A stretch of DNA of 57,082 nt, taken from Rhodocyclaceae bacterium (GTDB taxonomy: Bacteria > Pseudomonadota > Gammaproteobacteria > Burkholderiales > Rhodocyclaceae). The translations under genes and the position numbers were made by a program. The stretch lies in the NCBI GenBank assembly GCA_018261935.1, contig JAGTRP010000022.1, forward strand, positions 1-57,082, written 5' to 3'. Positions 1 to 8,495 of this stretch are shown one piece after another. Positions within the stretch are counted from its first letter, which is position 1; each line of letters opens with the position of its first letter. Below the pieces are notes generated by a model, which was given only the letters and a program-made list of their open reading frames with translations, was not told where the DNA came from and searched no databases.

Positions 1-94
1 CCTTCGATCCCGTGGATACCCTTCGGCGGCTCTGTCGAAAAAATCCCTGCCGAAAAAGGACAGGAACGGGGAAAACGGGTTTTTCTACAGCGTC

Positions 95-725
95 GTTAGA
101 GCGCACCACACCCGATGAGTCCTGACACTGACATCACGATACGGCCGCAGAGGGGAGCCTGGATGTTTGTGCTTCTCCCCTTCTTGGCTGTGGCCCTAGC
201 CTCTGTAATGCTCCACCTTGGGATAAATCCATTCTGGTGGGTCCCTCTTCTGGCATTAATCGCCATTGCCATATTGGTTGGGCCGTATAAGGTGCCTGTC
301 GAAATTATTTTCCGAGCCAAGCCCCGAACAATGGAAATTCGGTACAGGTTCGGAAGACGACCGAAGGTATATGCATTTGATGAATTTAATTTCATCCGTT
401 CGCATATCGAAATATCGGGCGAGGCAGATACGTATATTCAGTTGGAGGTGTGCTTGAAGAACGGCAACCGCATTCCTCTAATGAGCGAACTCGCCGCATG
501 GGACAGTTCAGCCCCTTTAGTTGGCTTGTCTGGCGCCAGAGAACCACAAAGTCTCACTGACCTACGAAGGAATATCGCGACCACCACAGGGGTTCAAGAC
601 TTTGGTCTATGCCATTAAGCTATGCGAATCTACAACCTGCGCTCTAATCCTGCGCTCAACCGGACAGCGGAACACCGCCGTCCTTCGCTTCTATCGTGGC
701 AGCGCCGCGGCCGGTTAGCTTCACG
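95..725 (+). mobile_element. Possible integron-type gene cassette
   Basis: A core-like GTTAGAGC at 95-102 lies 12 bases before the start codon of the ORF at 115, and its complement GCTCTAA(T) recurs at 641-648 at the start of an attC-like fold. That self-complementarity between the two ends is what a circular integron cassette would show. The single ORF and its moderate GC content fit. The core sites deviate from GTTRRRY/RYYYAAC and no integrase or attI is in the window, so this is an inference and may be a decayed or chance arrangement. Confidence 0.35.
115..618 (+). CDS. Hypothetical membrane protein
   Basis: A 167-residue protein with two closely spaced hydrophobic segments (about residues 16-36 and 40-57) followed by a soluble C-terminal part rich in beta-type sequence. 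I do not recognise a catalytic motif. The arrangement (two helices, then a small domain) resembles small PH-like membrane proteins, but that is only a shape comparison. Base composition is lower in GC than the catabolic genes. It is the only ORF inside the possible cassette at 95-725 and has no evident operon partner. Confidence 0.55.
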   Translation: MSPDTDITIRPQRGAWMFVLLPFLAVALASVMLHLGINPFWWVPLLALIAIAILVGPYKVPVEIIFRAKPRTMEIRYRFGRRPKVYAFDEFNFIRSHIEISGEADTYIQLEVCLKNGNRIPLMSELAAWDSSAPLVGLSGAREPQSLTDLRRNIATTTGVQDFGLCH

Positions 726-732
726 TTGAGGC
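641..732 (+). repeat. attC-like fold
   Basis: Reading along the plus strand: R''-like GCTCTAAT (641-648), a 6-base spacer, L''-like CTCAACCGGAC (655-665) extending into AGCGG, a variable centre, then L'-like GGCCGGTTAG (709-718), a 6-base spacer, and R'-like GTTGAGGC (725-732). The L arms pair over about 14 bp with two unpaired bases on the L'' side, the asymmetry seen in folded integron attC sites. R'' ends in AAT rather than AAC and R' carries an extra base, so recombination activity is uncertain. Confidence 0.4.
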
Positions 733-849
733 TGTAGAAAAGCCCCGAAAATTGTCATATATGCCAACGCATAGGGCACGAATTCAATGACTTACAGGGC
801 AATTTTTTCCGGAACCCACTTTTCCGGCAGCCTCGTTCGGGATCACGAC

Positions 850-1302
850 GTGCGTGCGCTGGCCTCGATCCTGGTCGTGCTCACCAACTGGGGCATGGCA
901 ATGCCTGTATGCGCGGCAGACACGGACTTCACCGGCACATGGTCGATTGATCTTCGCTCGAAGGCTGAGCGTAAGCGCGGGGTCGAATGTGGAAGCGCTT
1001 CCTTTTCACTGACCCAAGTTGGAAACAAGGTCTCCGGTGAGCACGTCTTTTCCACGCCTGGCTGCAGTCGGCTTAACGAGGGCGGTGAAGGTACTGTCAA
1101 AGGGGTGGTGGTTGGTTCAACCGCAGTATTGGTGGTGACTAGCGGGCGAAATGGCGGGGTGGTCATGGGCACGGCCACGAAAGAGGCGGGCACATTGCAC
1201 TGGAACACCGTGGAAGAGATCAAGCCGGGCGAAACGGAGGGCGATTCGCCGTTGATCTTGGATAAAGGAATACTCACCCGTGAAAGCCCCCGTGCCAAAT
1301 AA
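850..1302 (+). CDS. Hypothetical secreted protein
   Basis: From a GTG at 850 the protein is 150 residues and begins with a clear signal peptide (MRALASILVVLTNWGMAMPVCAA, cleavage after AA). An ATG at 787 would add 21 residues that spoil the signal, so 850 is preferred. The mature part starts with an FTGTWSIDL-type segment and two cysteines (in VECGSAS and TPGCSRL), and looks like a small beta-rich periplasmic protein. I do not recognise a named family. It stands alone, with 155 bp to the next gene. Confidence 0.55.
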   Translation: MRALASILVVLTNWGMAMPVCAADTDFTGTWSIDLRSKAERKRGVECGSASFSLTQVGNKVSGEHVFSTPGCSRLNEGGEGTVKGVVVGSTAVLVVTSGRNGGVVMGTATKEAGTLHWNTVEEIKPGETEGDSPLILDKGILTRESPRAK

Positions 1303-1457
1303 GCCCGAGATCGCTAAGGAACAAGGCTGCCCGTTTCCGGCTCGATCATTTGCCATCACAGGACTGTAGAGAGTCGTCACGGCCACGAGTCATTGGCCAT
1401 GTTGAAATGCAAGACCTGATCCCGTGATTTCGCCGTTAGGTCGCAGGCGTATGAGTC

Positions 1458-2033
1458 ATGAAAACCGAAAAAGAGAAGATGCTCGCTGGCGAGCTTTACG
1501 ATCCGTTCGACCCGCAACTGTGCCGGGAGCGTGAGCGTTGCCATGACCTCTGCCGGCTGCTCAATGCCACGCGCGAGGACCAGAAGCAGGAAAGGCGGCG
1601 GCTGCTTGCTGATCTTTTTGGAAAGGCGACGGATGCCTGGGTTCAGCCGCCCTTTTTCTGCGACTACGGCAGAAACATCGTCCTGGGCACTAAAGTTTTC
1701 TTCAACTTCAATTGCGTGGTGCTCGATGTCGCGCCGGTGACCATCGGCAGCAATGTGCTCTTTGGTCCCTCGGTGCAGATCTACACGGCAACCCATCCAA
1801 TCAGTGCCGCCGAGCGCCGCAAGTGGCTCGAATCGGCCAAGCCGATCACCATTGGCTCTGAGGTGTGGGTGGGAGGGGGTGCGATCATCTGCCCCGGCGT
1901 GACCATCGGCGATCGATCGGTCATCGGCGCGGGAAGTGTCGTCACCCGTGACATTCCTTCCGACGTGATGGCGGCGGGAAATCCGGCCCGCGTCATCCGC
2001 CCGCTTCCTCCCGAAGCCTCAAAGGGAGCGTGA
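1458..2033 (+). CDS. maa: Sugar O-acetyltransferase (Maa/NodL/LacA family)
   Basis: A 191-residue acetyl-CoA-dependent transferase of the left-handed beta-helix class. The N-terminal Mac domain starts KEKMLAGELYDPFDPQL, the classical maltose acetyltransferase opening. Hexapeptide repeats run from about residue 70 to 180 (for example the GSEVWVGGGAIICPGVTIGDRSVIGAGSVVTRD stretch). The catalytic histidine lies in the TATHP segment. Length matches the family (about 185-200). These enzymes acetylate maltose, glucose or oligosaccharides; the natural substrate cannot be read from sequence. It appears monocistronic. Confidence 0.9.
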   Translation: MKTEKEKMLAGELYDPFDPQLCRERERCHDLCRLLNATREDQKQERRRLLADLFGKATDAWVQPPFFCDYGRNIVLGTKVFFNFNCVVLDVAPVTIGSNVLFGPSVQIYTATHPISAAERRKWLESAKPITIGSEVWVGGGAIICPGVTIGDRSVIGAGSVVTRDIPSDVMAAGNPARVIRPLPPEASKGA

Positions 2034-2275
2034 GCGGCGCAAGGTCGGAGACGCAAACCCGGCCTGGCAAGGCCCCCAGGCCGCGCCCTTGACCGCGCCG
2101 TGCTTCGTCAAGGCCGTCGGAAAATTGAAGAAGTAAGGATTGCTCTGGCGCCGTAATTGTTACCGGGCGGGGCCCCCGGTTGGGAGGCGCAGGCAGGCAT
2201 CCCGATTGCGCAGAATTTCCGGATCGGAACCCGGCAGCGGGGACCGGTTTCATTTCTGTGGCAAGGAGAACTCCG

Positions 2276-2494
2276 ATGAATGACTTGTTTGTACGGTCCT
2301 GGCGGGTCCTCGGAGCCCATGGCGTCATCGCCATCGTGTTTGGCGTCCTGGCGTTCATGTGGCCCAACATCACTTTGCTGGTCCTGGTCGCTCTGTTCGC
2401 CGCCTATGCCCTGGTCAGGGGCGTGGTCTACGTGGCCGGTGCCCTGGCCCTGATCTGGTTGATAAGGAATGGAGGCCGCGTATGGCCACAGTGA
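2276..2494 (+). CDS. Short HdeD/DUF308-like membrane protein
   Basis: A 72-residue ORF starting at ATG 2276 behind a good ribosome site (AAGGAG, 2263-2268). Its N-terminal part (NDLFVRSWRVLGAHGVIAIVFGVLAFMWPNIT...) matches the first repeat of HdeD-type membrane proteins, which are normally about 180 residues with six helices. Only about two helices remain. The C-terminus overlaps the start of the DUF5335 gene by 13 bp. It may be a remnant left by a deletion that fused the HdeD start to the next gene, or a functional mini-protein; the intact ribosome site leaves both open. Confidence 0.55.
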   Translation: MNDLFVRSWRVLGAHGVIAIVFGVLAFMWPNITLLVLVALFAAYALVRGVVYVAGALALIWLIRNGGRVWPQ

Positions 2495-2817
2495 AACTTG
2501 AGAAGAAGGAATGGCGCCCCCGCCTTGATGCAATCTCCAAAGCCCTGGTCGGCAAGCGTGCCGAAATCGAAGTGGACGCCTTGTCCATCGGCAGCCAGGT
2601 TGAGTCGCAATGGTTGCCGCTGCTGGGCATTGCCTACGATCCCAAGAATGACTTGGTCGAAATTGTCGTCGAAGGGCTCGACCACCTGGTTCACAAGCCC
2701 CAGGAGATCTATATCGATCAGGACGGCACCAGCTTGTCCAGCCTGGAATTGGTCGATGCCGACGGCTTCAGGATGATCGTCAAGTTGCGCGATCCCTTGA
2801 TGCTGACGGTGTTCTAG
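2482..2817 (+). CDS. DUF5335 family protein
   Basis: A 111-residue soluble protein beginning MATVKLEKKEWRPRLDAISKAL, starting at ATG 2482 after GGAGG at 2471. The opening and the IEVDALSIGSQVESQWLPLLGIAYDPKNDLVEI region match the DUF5335 pattern, a small family of unknown function often found beside stress or membrane genes such as HdeD. Its start overlaps the end of the short HdeD-like ORF, so the two are probably translationally coupled. No catalytic residues can be named. Confidence 0.75.
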   Translation: MATVKLEKKEWRPRLDAISKALVGKRAEIEVDALSIGSQVESQWLPLLGIAYDPKNDLVEIVVEGLDHLVHKPQEIYIDQDGTSLSSLELVDADGFRMIVKLRDPLMLTVF

Positions 2818-2853
2818 CGAGGAAGCTTCCAGGCCGCTCGCCGGCCTGCCAAA

Positions 2854-3345
2854 TCACCATAGCCTGCGCCACCATTTCTTCTTCAGGGTGCTCTGGACCT
2901 CTTCGCTCCAGGCCACGTACTCATCGAGGCTGGCAGTCTGGAAGAAGGCGCCGAAGCGCTTGTCGCTGTCGTTGATGTGCTGGGTCAGCCAGTTCTTGAG
3001 GAAGTGCAGCAGTTCGAAGGTGATGGCGGCGTTTTCCTGATCGAGCTTGTATTGCAGGTCCTGCACCTGCTGGATGAGGTCCTCGTGCTGCTGGCGATGG
3101 ATCTCGAAGCCCGGGTAGCGGGTGCGGCGCATCAGGCTCTCTTCCAGCTGGAAGTGGGTGCCCGTGTAGTCGGCCAGGCGATCGAGGATTTCCCGGGAGG
3201 CGGCCTTGCCCCGGTGCTCGCGGATGGCCTCGTGAAGCTGGTTGAGGAGGGCGACGAGCACCTGGTGCTGCTCGTCCACTTCCCCGATGCCGACGTTGTA
3301 GCTGTCGGACCAATTGAAAAGATCGACTGCGGTCATGATGGTCAT
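2854..3345 (-). CDS. Bacteriohemerythrin
   Basis: A 163-residue oxygen-binding di-iron protein. The hemerythrin ligands are visible in order: the histidine in VDEQHQ, the H...E of THFQLEES, the paired histidines of IHRQQHED, and the H...D of LTQHINDSDK. Start codons at 3345 and 3336 are both possible; neither has a strong ribosome site. The gene begins 13 bp after the diguanylate cyclase stop, so the two are likely co-transcribed. The pairing suggests oxygen-linked control of c-di-GMP or motility, which is an inference from the neighbour only. Confidence 0.93.
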   Translation of the reverse strand: MTIMTAVDLFNWSDSYNVGIGEVDEQHQVLVALLNQLHEAIREHRGKAASREILDRLADYTGTHFQLEESLMRRTRYPGFEIHRQQHEDLIQQVQDLQYKLDQENAAITFELLHFLKNWLTQHINDSDKRFGAFFQTASLDEYVAWSEEVQSTLKKKWWRRLW

Positions 3346-3358
3346 GATCGTTGTTGAA

Positions 3359-4630
3359 TTATTGAGAAGAGCCGACGCAGTCGGCCACGTCCATTTCCAT
3401 ACGGGGAGAGCGGGCGGCCGATGGGCCCCCGGTCCTCCTCCTCGCCTCTCCCTGCGGGGATTCTTCCCGGGCGCCGCCATGGCCGATGGTCCGGTTGCGG
3501 CCGCCGGCCTTGGCGCGGTACATGCGCCGGTCGGCGATATCCACCAGGGCGTTCCAGTCGCTGGCGTCGTCGGCCCACTTCTCCGCAATGCCAATGGAGA
3601 CCGTCAGCGGCCCGTTCCCATCGGGGCGCAGGCCGAGACCCTGACTACGGATGCGGTGCAGGGCCCGGGTCGCCAGGGCCAGATCGGTATTCGGCATGAC
3701 GATGATGAATTCCTCGCCCCCCCAGCGGCAAAGGATGTCGCTGCGCCTCAGTTCCGCCATGACCGCCACCGCCACGCCGGCCAGGGCCTGATCGCCGGCC
3801 TCGTGGCCATGGCGGTCATTGATGCTCTTGAAGTCGTCCAGATCCAGGAAGGCCACGGCGAGGGAGGATCGGGTGCGCCCGGCTTGGGCGAACTGCACTT
3901 CCATCACCTCCTCCCCGCAGCGGCGGGAATAGGCGCCGGTCAGCGGGTCGCGGATGGCTTGCCGGACCATGGCCATCATGAAGGTGAGCTGGCTCAGGCC
4001 GGCCAGGATCGCCACCGCGCTGATGATGAGCAGCAGCCAGAAGGCCCCGACGAAGGGGGCCCAGTCCAGGGTATTCCAGTGCAGGAGGCCCGGCATGGCC
4101 TGCATCACCAGCATGGGGCTGACCATCACCAGGCTTTCCGCCAGGGTCAGCGGAAAAATGGACAGGCCCGCCAGCAGGACGAAGGGCAGGAAGGCGTACC
4201 CCGCCCCCATGGCCGCTGAAAGGCCGGTCAGCTCGTAGGCCGCCAGGGTCTCGTGGGAGACGACGAAGAACGCCGTCGGGATGATGAAGAGAAGAATCAT
4301 CGCCCGGTAGGCGGCGGCCAGACTGCCCGATGGACTGGCATACAGGACCAGGGCGGCAAAGGCCCCGCTGGTGACCAGCCGCAGGGCGGCCAGGGCGAAC
4401 CACAGCGGGAAGGGAAAGACGAAATAGTCCACCAGGCTCCACAGGGGCGTCAGGACCGCGAACAGAAAGGCGAACAGCCGCACCCGGTTGACGATCATCG
4501 ATGCCCGGCGGCGGGTCAGCGGAGAGAAATGGCAGCGCGGCGACAGCAGCCAGATCATCTCGGAGGACTGGATTTCACCGGGCATGAGGCCGGCCAGATG
4601 AATCCACACCCGATGCGCGATGCGACCCAT
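3359..4630 (-). CDS. Membrane-bound diguanylate cyclase
   Basis: A 423-residue protein that makes c-di-GMP from two GTP. The N-terminal half (about residues 45-215) holds roughly six hydrophobic segments forming an integral membrane sensor. The C-terminal GGDEF domain has the active GGEEF signature (RWGGEEFIIV) and an inhibitory-site RxxD five residues before it (RRSD-ILCRW-GGEEF), so it should be active and product-inhibited. A Pro/Arg-rich tail of about 40 residues follows. It is closely similar along its length to the cyclase at 40482-41669, indicating duplication. The hemerythrin gene follows directly. Confidence 0.93.
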   Translation of the reverse strand: MGRIAHRVWIHLAGLMPGEIQSSEMIWLLSPRCHFSPLTRRRASMIVNRVRLFAFLFAVLTPLWSLVDYFVFPFPLWFALAALRLVTSGAFAALVLYASPSGSLAAAYRAMILLFIIPTAFFVVSHETLAAYELTGLSAAMGAGYAFLPFVLLAGLSIFPLTLAESLVMVSPMLVMQAMPGLLHWNTLDWAPFVGAFWLLLIISAVAILAGLSQLTFMMAMVRQAIRDPLTGAYSRRCGEEVMEVQFAQAGRTRSSLAVAFLDLDDFKSINDRHGHEAGDQALAGVAVAVMAELRRSDILCRWGGEEFIIVMPNTDLALATRALHRIRSQGLGLRPDGNGPLTVSIGIAEKWADDASDWNALVDIADRRMYRAKAGGRNRTIGHGGAREESPQGEARRRTGGPSAARSPRMEMDVADCVGSSQ

Positions 4631-4941
4631 GATGCCCCCCTTTACAGATTAGTTTACGAACCCGGACAGCCCATATATCAAGAAGCATGCCATGGCGCTA
4701 ACACCCTGGTTTCATTGACTATTGATGTGAACACAGGGGTTGGAAGCCGCCACAGGTTTACAATTTGATGAATAAGTTATGGCTGGATTAACAAAATGGT
4801 GAAAGGCGTCCGGGGCCCGAGCTGCCCCCGGCCTCATCGGGATGATTAACAAATCTGTTAATCGAGCGATAATTCGTTTCTCTATTTTATAAAATCGGCT
4901 GCGCCGTCCTTGGCGACAGCTGTCCCATGGAAGAGACGCTC
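4631..4941. promoter_or_regulatory. Divergent promoter region, cyclase / dmpR
   Basis: This AT-richer gap separates the minus-strand cyclase from plus-strand dmpR. It contains an inverted repeat GATTAAC-N6-GTTAATC at 4844-4863 and another ATTAACAAA at about 4787-4795, possibly operator half-sites. A TATAAA-like element lies in TTTTATAAAATC just before the dmpR leader (about 4884-4895). No sigma-54 element was found here. The operator reading is inference. Confidence 0.35.
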
Positions 4942-6720
4942 ATGAACAAACCCCACGATGCCGGGACGGCCGGAACGATCCGGCTCCAGTTGCCCAACGC
5001 CCAGTCAAGGCATCTTTTCCCGGACATCAGCGACCTGGCGGCCCGCCTGCGCTTTTCCCCCACCGACGGCGGCATCTGGCTCGATGACCGGCGCATGGTG
5101 CTGCTCCACAACGCCTCCCTGTTTTCCCTGCGCCGGGAGCTGATCGAGACCCTCGGCATCGAGAAGACCCGGGGCATCCTGACCCGCATGGGCTACCTGT
5201 CGGGCATGCGCGACGCCGACATGGTGCGCCGGGTGCGCCCCAACAGCAGCGATTTCGACACCTTTGCCGTCGGCCCCCAACTCCACGCCATGGAGGGCTT
5301 CGTCTCGGTGGAAACGGTGGACATCGACGTGGATATCGCCTCCGGCCACTTCTACGGCGAATTCGTCTGGCGCAACTCCTCCGAGGCCGAGGAGTACATC
5401 GCCGCCTACGGCATCGGCAACGCCCCGGTGTGCTGGATCCAGCAGGGCTATGCCAGCGGTTATGTGAGCAACTTCTTCGGCCGCCAGATGCTGGTGCGGG
5501 AGGTGGAATGCAAGGCCATGGGCCACCGGGCCTGCAAGATCATCGGCAAGCCCCTGGACGATTGGGATGATCCGGACAAGGACTTCCGCTACCTGCAGGC
5601 CGAGGAATTCGTCCAGAGCCCGGCCGCCAGGATCTTTTCCCTCGGGGGCAAGACCGCCGCCAAGGACCCGGCTACGGACAAGATCAACCTGGTGGGCGTC
5701 TCCGCCGGCTTCAACGCCGTCTGCCATATGCTCCAGCGGGTGGCCCCCACCCGCGCCACGGTGCTCTTCCTCGGCGAAAGCGGCGTCGGCAAGGAGCAGT
5801 TCGCCCGCACCCTGCACAACATCAGCGACCGCGCCGAACAGCCCTTCGTGGCCATCAACTGCGCCGCCATCCCGGAACAGCTCATCGAGTCGGAGCTGTT
5901 CGGGGTCGAGAAAGGCGGCTTCAGCGGCGCCAACCAGTCCCGCCCCGGCCGCTTCGAGCGGGCGGACGGCGGCACCCTTTTCCTGGATGAGATCGGCACC
6001 CTCAGCCTGTTCGCCCAGGGAAAGCTCCTGCGGGCCCTGCAGGAAGGCGAGATCGAACGGATCGGCGACACCCGGGTGCGCAAGGTGGATGTGCGCGTCG
6101 TCGCCGCCACCAACGAAGATCTGCGCCAACTGGTCGAGGCCGGCAAATTCCGGGACGACCTCTATTACCGGCTCAACGTCTTTCCCGTCAGCATCCCGCC
6201 CCTGCGGGAGCGGAAGGAGGACATCCTGCTGCTGGTGGAGCATTTCCTCAACCGCTACTGCGCCATCCACAAGCGCACGGTCACCGGCCTCACCGAGGCC
6301 GCCGTGGAGGCGCTGATGTTCTATTCCTGGCCGGGGAACATCCGGGAGCTGGAAAACATCATCGAGCGGGGCGTCATCCTGGCGCCGGAGGGCGGCGGCA
6401 TCGACGTCATGCACCTGTTCACCAGCGGGGAACAGATCCGCCAGGATTGCTTCAGGATCGGGGGCACGGGCTTGCTGCAGGGCAGCCCGGCCCAGGGCGG
6501 AGCGCCCGAAGGGGCTGCCGGCGGCCTGGACGCCACCCTGCGGGCGGCGCTGGCCGGCGGCGGCTTTTCCATGGACACCCTGGAGAAGATGGCCGTCGAC
6601 CTGGCGGTCGATCTCGCCGAGGGCAACGTGTCGGCCGCCGCCAAGATGCTGGGGACAACCCGGGCCCGGGTCGCCTATCGGCTGTCGGGCAAGAAAGTGC
6701 CCCACCCAGCTGACGAATGA
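4942..6720 (+). CDS. dmpR: DmpR/MopR-type sigma-54 activator (phenol sensor)
   Basis: A 592-residue enhancer-binding protein. The XylR-type N-terminal and V4R domains (about residues 20-205) sense the aromatic. Zinc ligands Cys164, Glu187, Cys190 and Cys198 keep exactly the spacing of MopR (C155/E178/C181/C189), and His115 and Trp143 match its phenol ligands H106/W134, so phenol is the likely effector. The AAA+ domain has Walker A GESGVGKE (278-285) and Walker B GGTLFLDE. The sigma-54 contact loop is GGFSGA (325-330) instead of GAFTGA. A Fis-type helix-turn-helix closes the protein. ATG 4942 has a GGAAGAG site; ATG 4927 does not. It converges on the catabolic operon it probably activates. Confidence 0.95.
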   Translation: MNKPHDAGTAGTIRLQLPNAQSRHLFPDISDLAARLRFSPTDGGIWLDDRRMVLLHNASLFSLRRELIETLGIEKTRGILTRMGYLSGMRDADMVRRVRPNSSDFDTFAVGPQLHAMEGFVSVETVDIDVDIASGHFYGEFVWRNSSEAEEYIAAYGIGNAPVCWIQQGYASGYVSNFFGRQMLVREVECKAMGHRACKIIGKPLDDWDDPDKDFRYLQAEEFVQSPAARIFSLGGKTAAKDPATDKINLVGVSAGFNAVCHMLQRVAPTRATVLFLGESGVGKEQFARTLHNISDRAEQPFVAINCAAIPEQLIESELFGVEKGGFSGANQSRPGRFERADGGTLFLDEIGTLSLFAQGKLLRALQEGEIERIGDTRVRKVDVRVVAATNEDLRQLVEAGKFRDDLYYRLNVFPVSIPPLRERKEDILLLVEHFLNRYCAIHKRTVTGLTEAAVEALMFYSWPGNIRELENIIERGVILAPEGGGIDVMHLFTSGEQIRQDCFRIGGTGLLQGSPAQGGAPEGAAGGLDATLRAALAGGGFSMDTLEKMAVDLAVDLAEGNVSAAAKMLGTTRARVAYRLSGKKVPHPADE

Positions 6721-6741
6721 GCCGGTGGGGCCTTCAGTGCT

Positions 6742-7350
6742 TTACTTCAGGAGGCCTTCGGCGCGCATCGCTTCCTGGACCGCCGGCCTTGCCGTCACCC
6801 GCTTGTGGAAGGCCGCCAGCGCCGGCCAGGGCGCCAGGTCGATGCCCAGGAAGAAGGTCCAGTTCACCGTCGTGAACAGGTAGGCGTCGGCGACGCTGAA
6901 GCCCAAGCCCATCAGGTAGTCGCGGCCCGCCAGGGCCTTGTCCACGAAGGCGAAGCGGCGCTCGAGGTTGGCCTTGGCCGCCTCCTTCCACTCCACCGCG
7001 GCGGCGGGGTTGAACAGGGGGCTGAAATTCTTGTGAATTTCGGTGCCGATGAAGGTCAGCCATTCCTGCACCCGGGCACGCTCCAGGGTTCCGGCCGGGG
7101 GCAACAGCCCCGCTTCCGGCTTCTTTTCCGCCAGATACTGGACGATGGCGGGGCCCTCGGTGAGGAGCTGGCCGTCATCGAGTTGCAGCGCCGGCACGTA
7201 GCCCTTCGGGTTGATCATGTAGAAATCGCCGCCGCCGGCGGTGAGGTGGGTCTTGAGATCCACGCTCTCCAGCTGGTGGGGCAGGCCGAGCTCGCAGAGG
7301 ACGATGTGGGGGGAGAGGGAACAGGCGCCCGGGGAAAAATACAGCTTCAT
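6742..7350 (-). CDS. Glutathione S-transferase (BphK-like)
   Basis: A 202-residue cytosolic GST. The thioredoxin-like N-terminus begins MKLYFSPGACSLSPHIVLCEL, the opening of beta-class GSTs such as BphK; a cysteine (Cys10) sits at the catalytic position. The VPAL cis-proline and the glutathione-binding EGPAIVQYL segment follow, then the helical domain. It is the last gene of the catabolic operon, 89 bp after dmpG. GSTs of this class occur in several biphenyl and phenol operons, with dehalogenation or detoxification proposed; the role here is unproven. Confidence 0.9.
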   Translation of the reverse strand: MKLYFSPGACSLSPHIVLCELGLPHQLESVDLKTHLTAGGGDFYMINPKGYVPALQLDDGQLLTEGPAIVQYLAEKKPEAGLLPPAGTLERARVQEWLTFIGTEIHKNFSPLFNPAAAVEWKEAAKANLERRFAFVDKALAGRDYLMGLGFSVADAYLFTTVNWTFFLGIDLAPWPALAAFHKRVTARPAVQEAMRAEGLLK

Positions 7351-7439
7351 GGATTGTCTCCTTTGTTGGTGGTATTCATTGAAGCGTCGCTTGCAGCGCT
7401 GGGCGATTCTCACCGGAACCACCCATATCGGCAACAGGA

Positions 7440-8495
7440 TCAGGCGACTTCCTTCAGCAGCCCCCGCTCCTTCGCCATGGTCATGGCGGTATCCACGATC
7501 ATGTCCTCCTGGCCGCCGATCATCTTCTTGCGGCCCAGTTCCACCAGGATATCCCGGGCCGGCACGCCGAAGCGCTCGGAGGCCCGCTTGGCATGGAGGA
7601 GGAAGGTCGAATAGACGCCCGCGAAGCCCAGGGTGAGGGAAGCCCGGTCCACCCGGACGATGTGGTCCATGAGCGGGAAGATGAGGTCCTCGGCCATGTC
7701 CATGAGCTTGAACAGGTCGCAGCCGGTCTCGATGCCCATGCGCTCGCAGACCGCCAGGAAGACTTCCAGCGGGGTGTTGCCGGCCCCGGCGCCGAGCCCG
7801 GCCACCGAGGCGTCGATGCGGCTGGCGCCGGCCTCGATGGCGGCGATGGAGTTGGCGATGCCCATGCCCATGTTGTTATGGCCGTGGAAGCCGATCTCGG
7901 TCTCGGGCTTCAACACCGCGCGCAGGGCGCCGACCCGGGCCTTGACGTCGGCCGGCAGCATGTAGCCCGCCGAGTCGGTGATATAGACGGTGTGGGCGCC
8001 GTAGGACTCCATCATCTTCCCCTGCTGGGCCAGGCCCTCGGGGTTGTTGAGGTGGGCCATCATCAGGAAGCCGGAAGTGTCCATGCCGAGCTTGCGGGCG
8101 AAGGCGATGTGCTGGGGCGAGGTGTCGGCCTCGGTGCAGTGGGTGGCCACGTGCACGCTGCGGATGCCGCAGTCGTAGGCGGACTGGAGCTCCCGCATGG
8201 TGCCCAGGCCGGGAATCAGCAGGACCGAGGCCTTGGCGCGCTTGAGCCTGGGCACCACGGCCTGCCAGTATTCCTCGTTGCGGTGGGGGGCGAAGCCGTG
8301 CTGCAGGGAGTTGCCCCCCAGGCCGGCGCCATGGCTGACCTGGATGAAGGGCACGCCGGCGTCGTCGAGGGCGGTGGCGATGCTAACCATCTGGTCCACG
8401 CTCATCTGCTCGCGCTTGGCATGCATGCCGTCCCGCAGGCACATGTCGTGGATAATGACCTTGCGGCCCTTCAGGCTATCGATTTCGCTCATCAC
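7440..8495 (-). CDS. dmpG: 4-hydroxy-2-oxovalerate aldolase
   Basis: A 351-residue class II aldolase that splits 4-hydroxy-2-oxovalerate into pyruvate and acetaldehyde, the last carbon-carbon cleavage of the meta pathway. The HMGL-like TIM barrel begins [18 protein letters not shown] (metal and catalytic residues in LRDG and H) and has the metal-binding GFHGHNN motif near the centre. Length fits the family (about 340-350). It overlaps dmpF by 4 bp; the two enzymes form a complex that channels acetaldehyde, so coupled translation makes sense. Confidence 0.97.
   Translation of the reverse strand: MMSEIDSLKGRKVIIHDMCLRDGMHAKREQMSVDQMVSIATALDDAGVPFIQVSHGAGLGGNSLQHGFAPHRNEEYWQAVVPRLKRAKASVLLIPGLGTMRELQSAYDCGIRSVHVATHCTEADTSPQHIAFARKLGMDTSGFLMMAHLNNPEGLAQQGKMMESYGAHTVYITDSAGYMLPADVKARVGALRAVLKPETEIGFHGHNNMGMGIANSIAAIEAGASRIDASVAGLGAGAGNTPLEVFLAVCERMGIETGCDLFKLMDMAEDLIFPLMDHIVRVDRASLTLGFAGVYSTFLLHAKRASERFGVPARDILVELGRKKMIGGQEDMIVDTAMTMAKERGLLKEVA

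Noticed and set aside
726-2033. A second integron cassette after the attC-like site
   Set aside because: No second attC-like fold complementary to GTTGAGGC was found after the genes at 850 or 1458; GCCTCAAA near 2016 lacks matching L arms.
5005-6705. 566-codon minus-strand ORF opposite dmpR
   Set aside because: It is the complement of a well-supported sigma-54 activator and has repetitive Gly/Ala/Asp/His composition without motifs.
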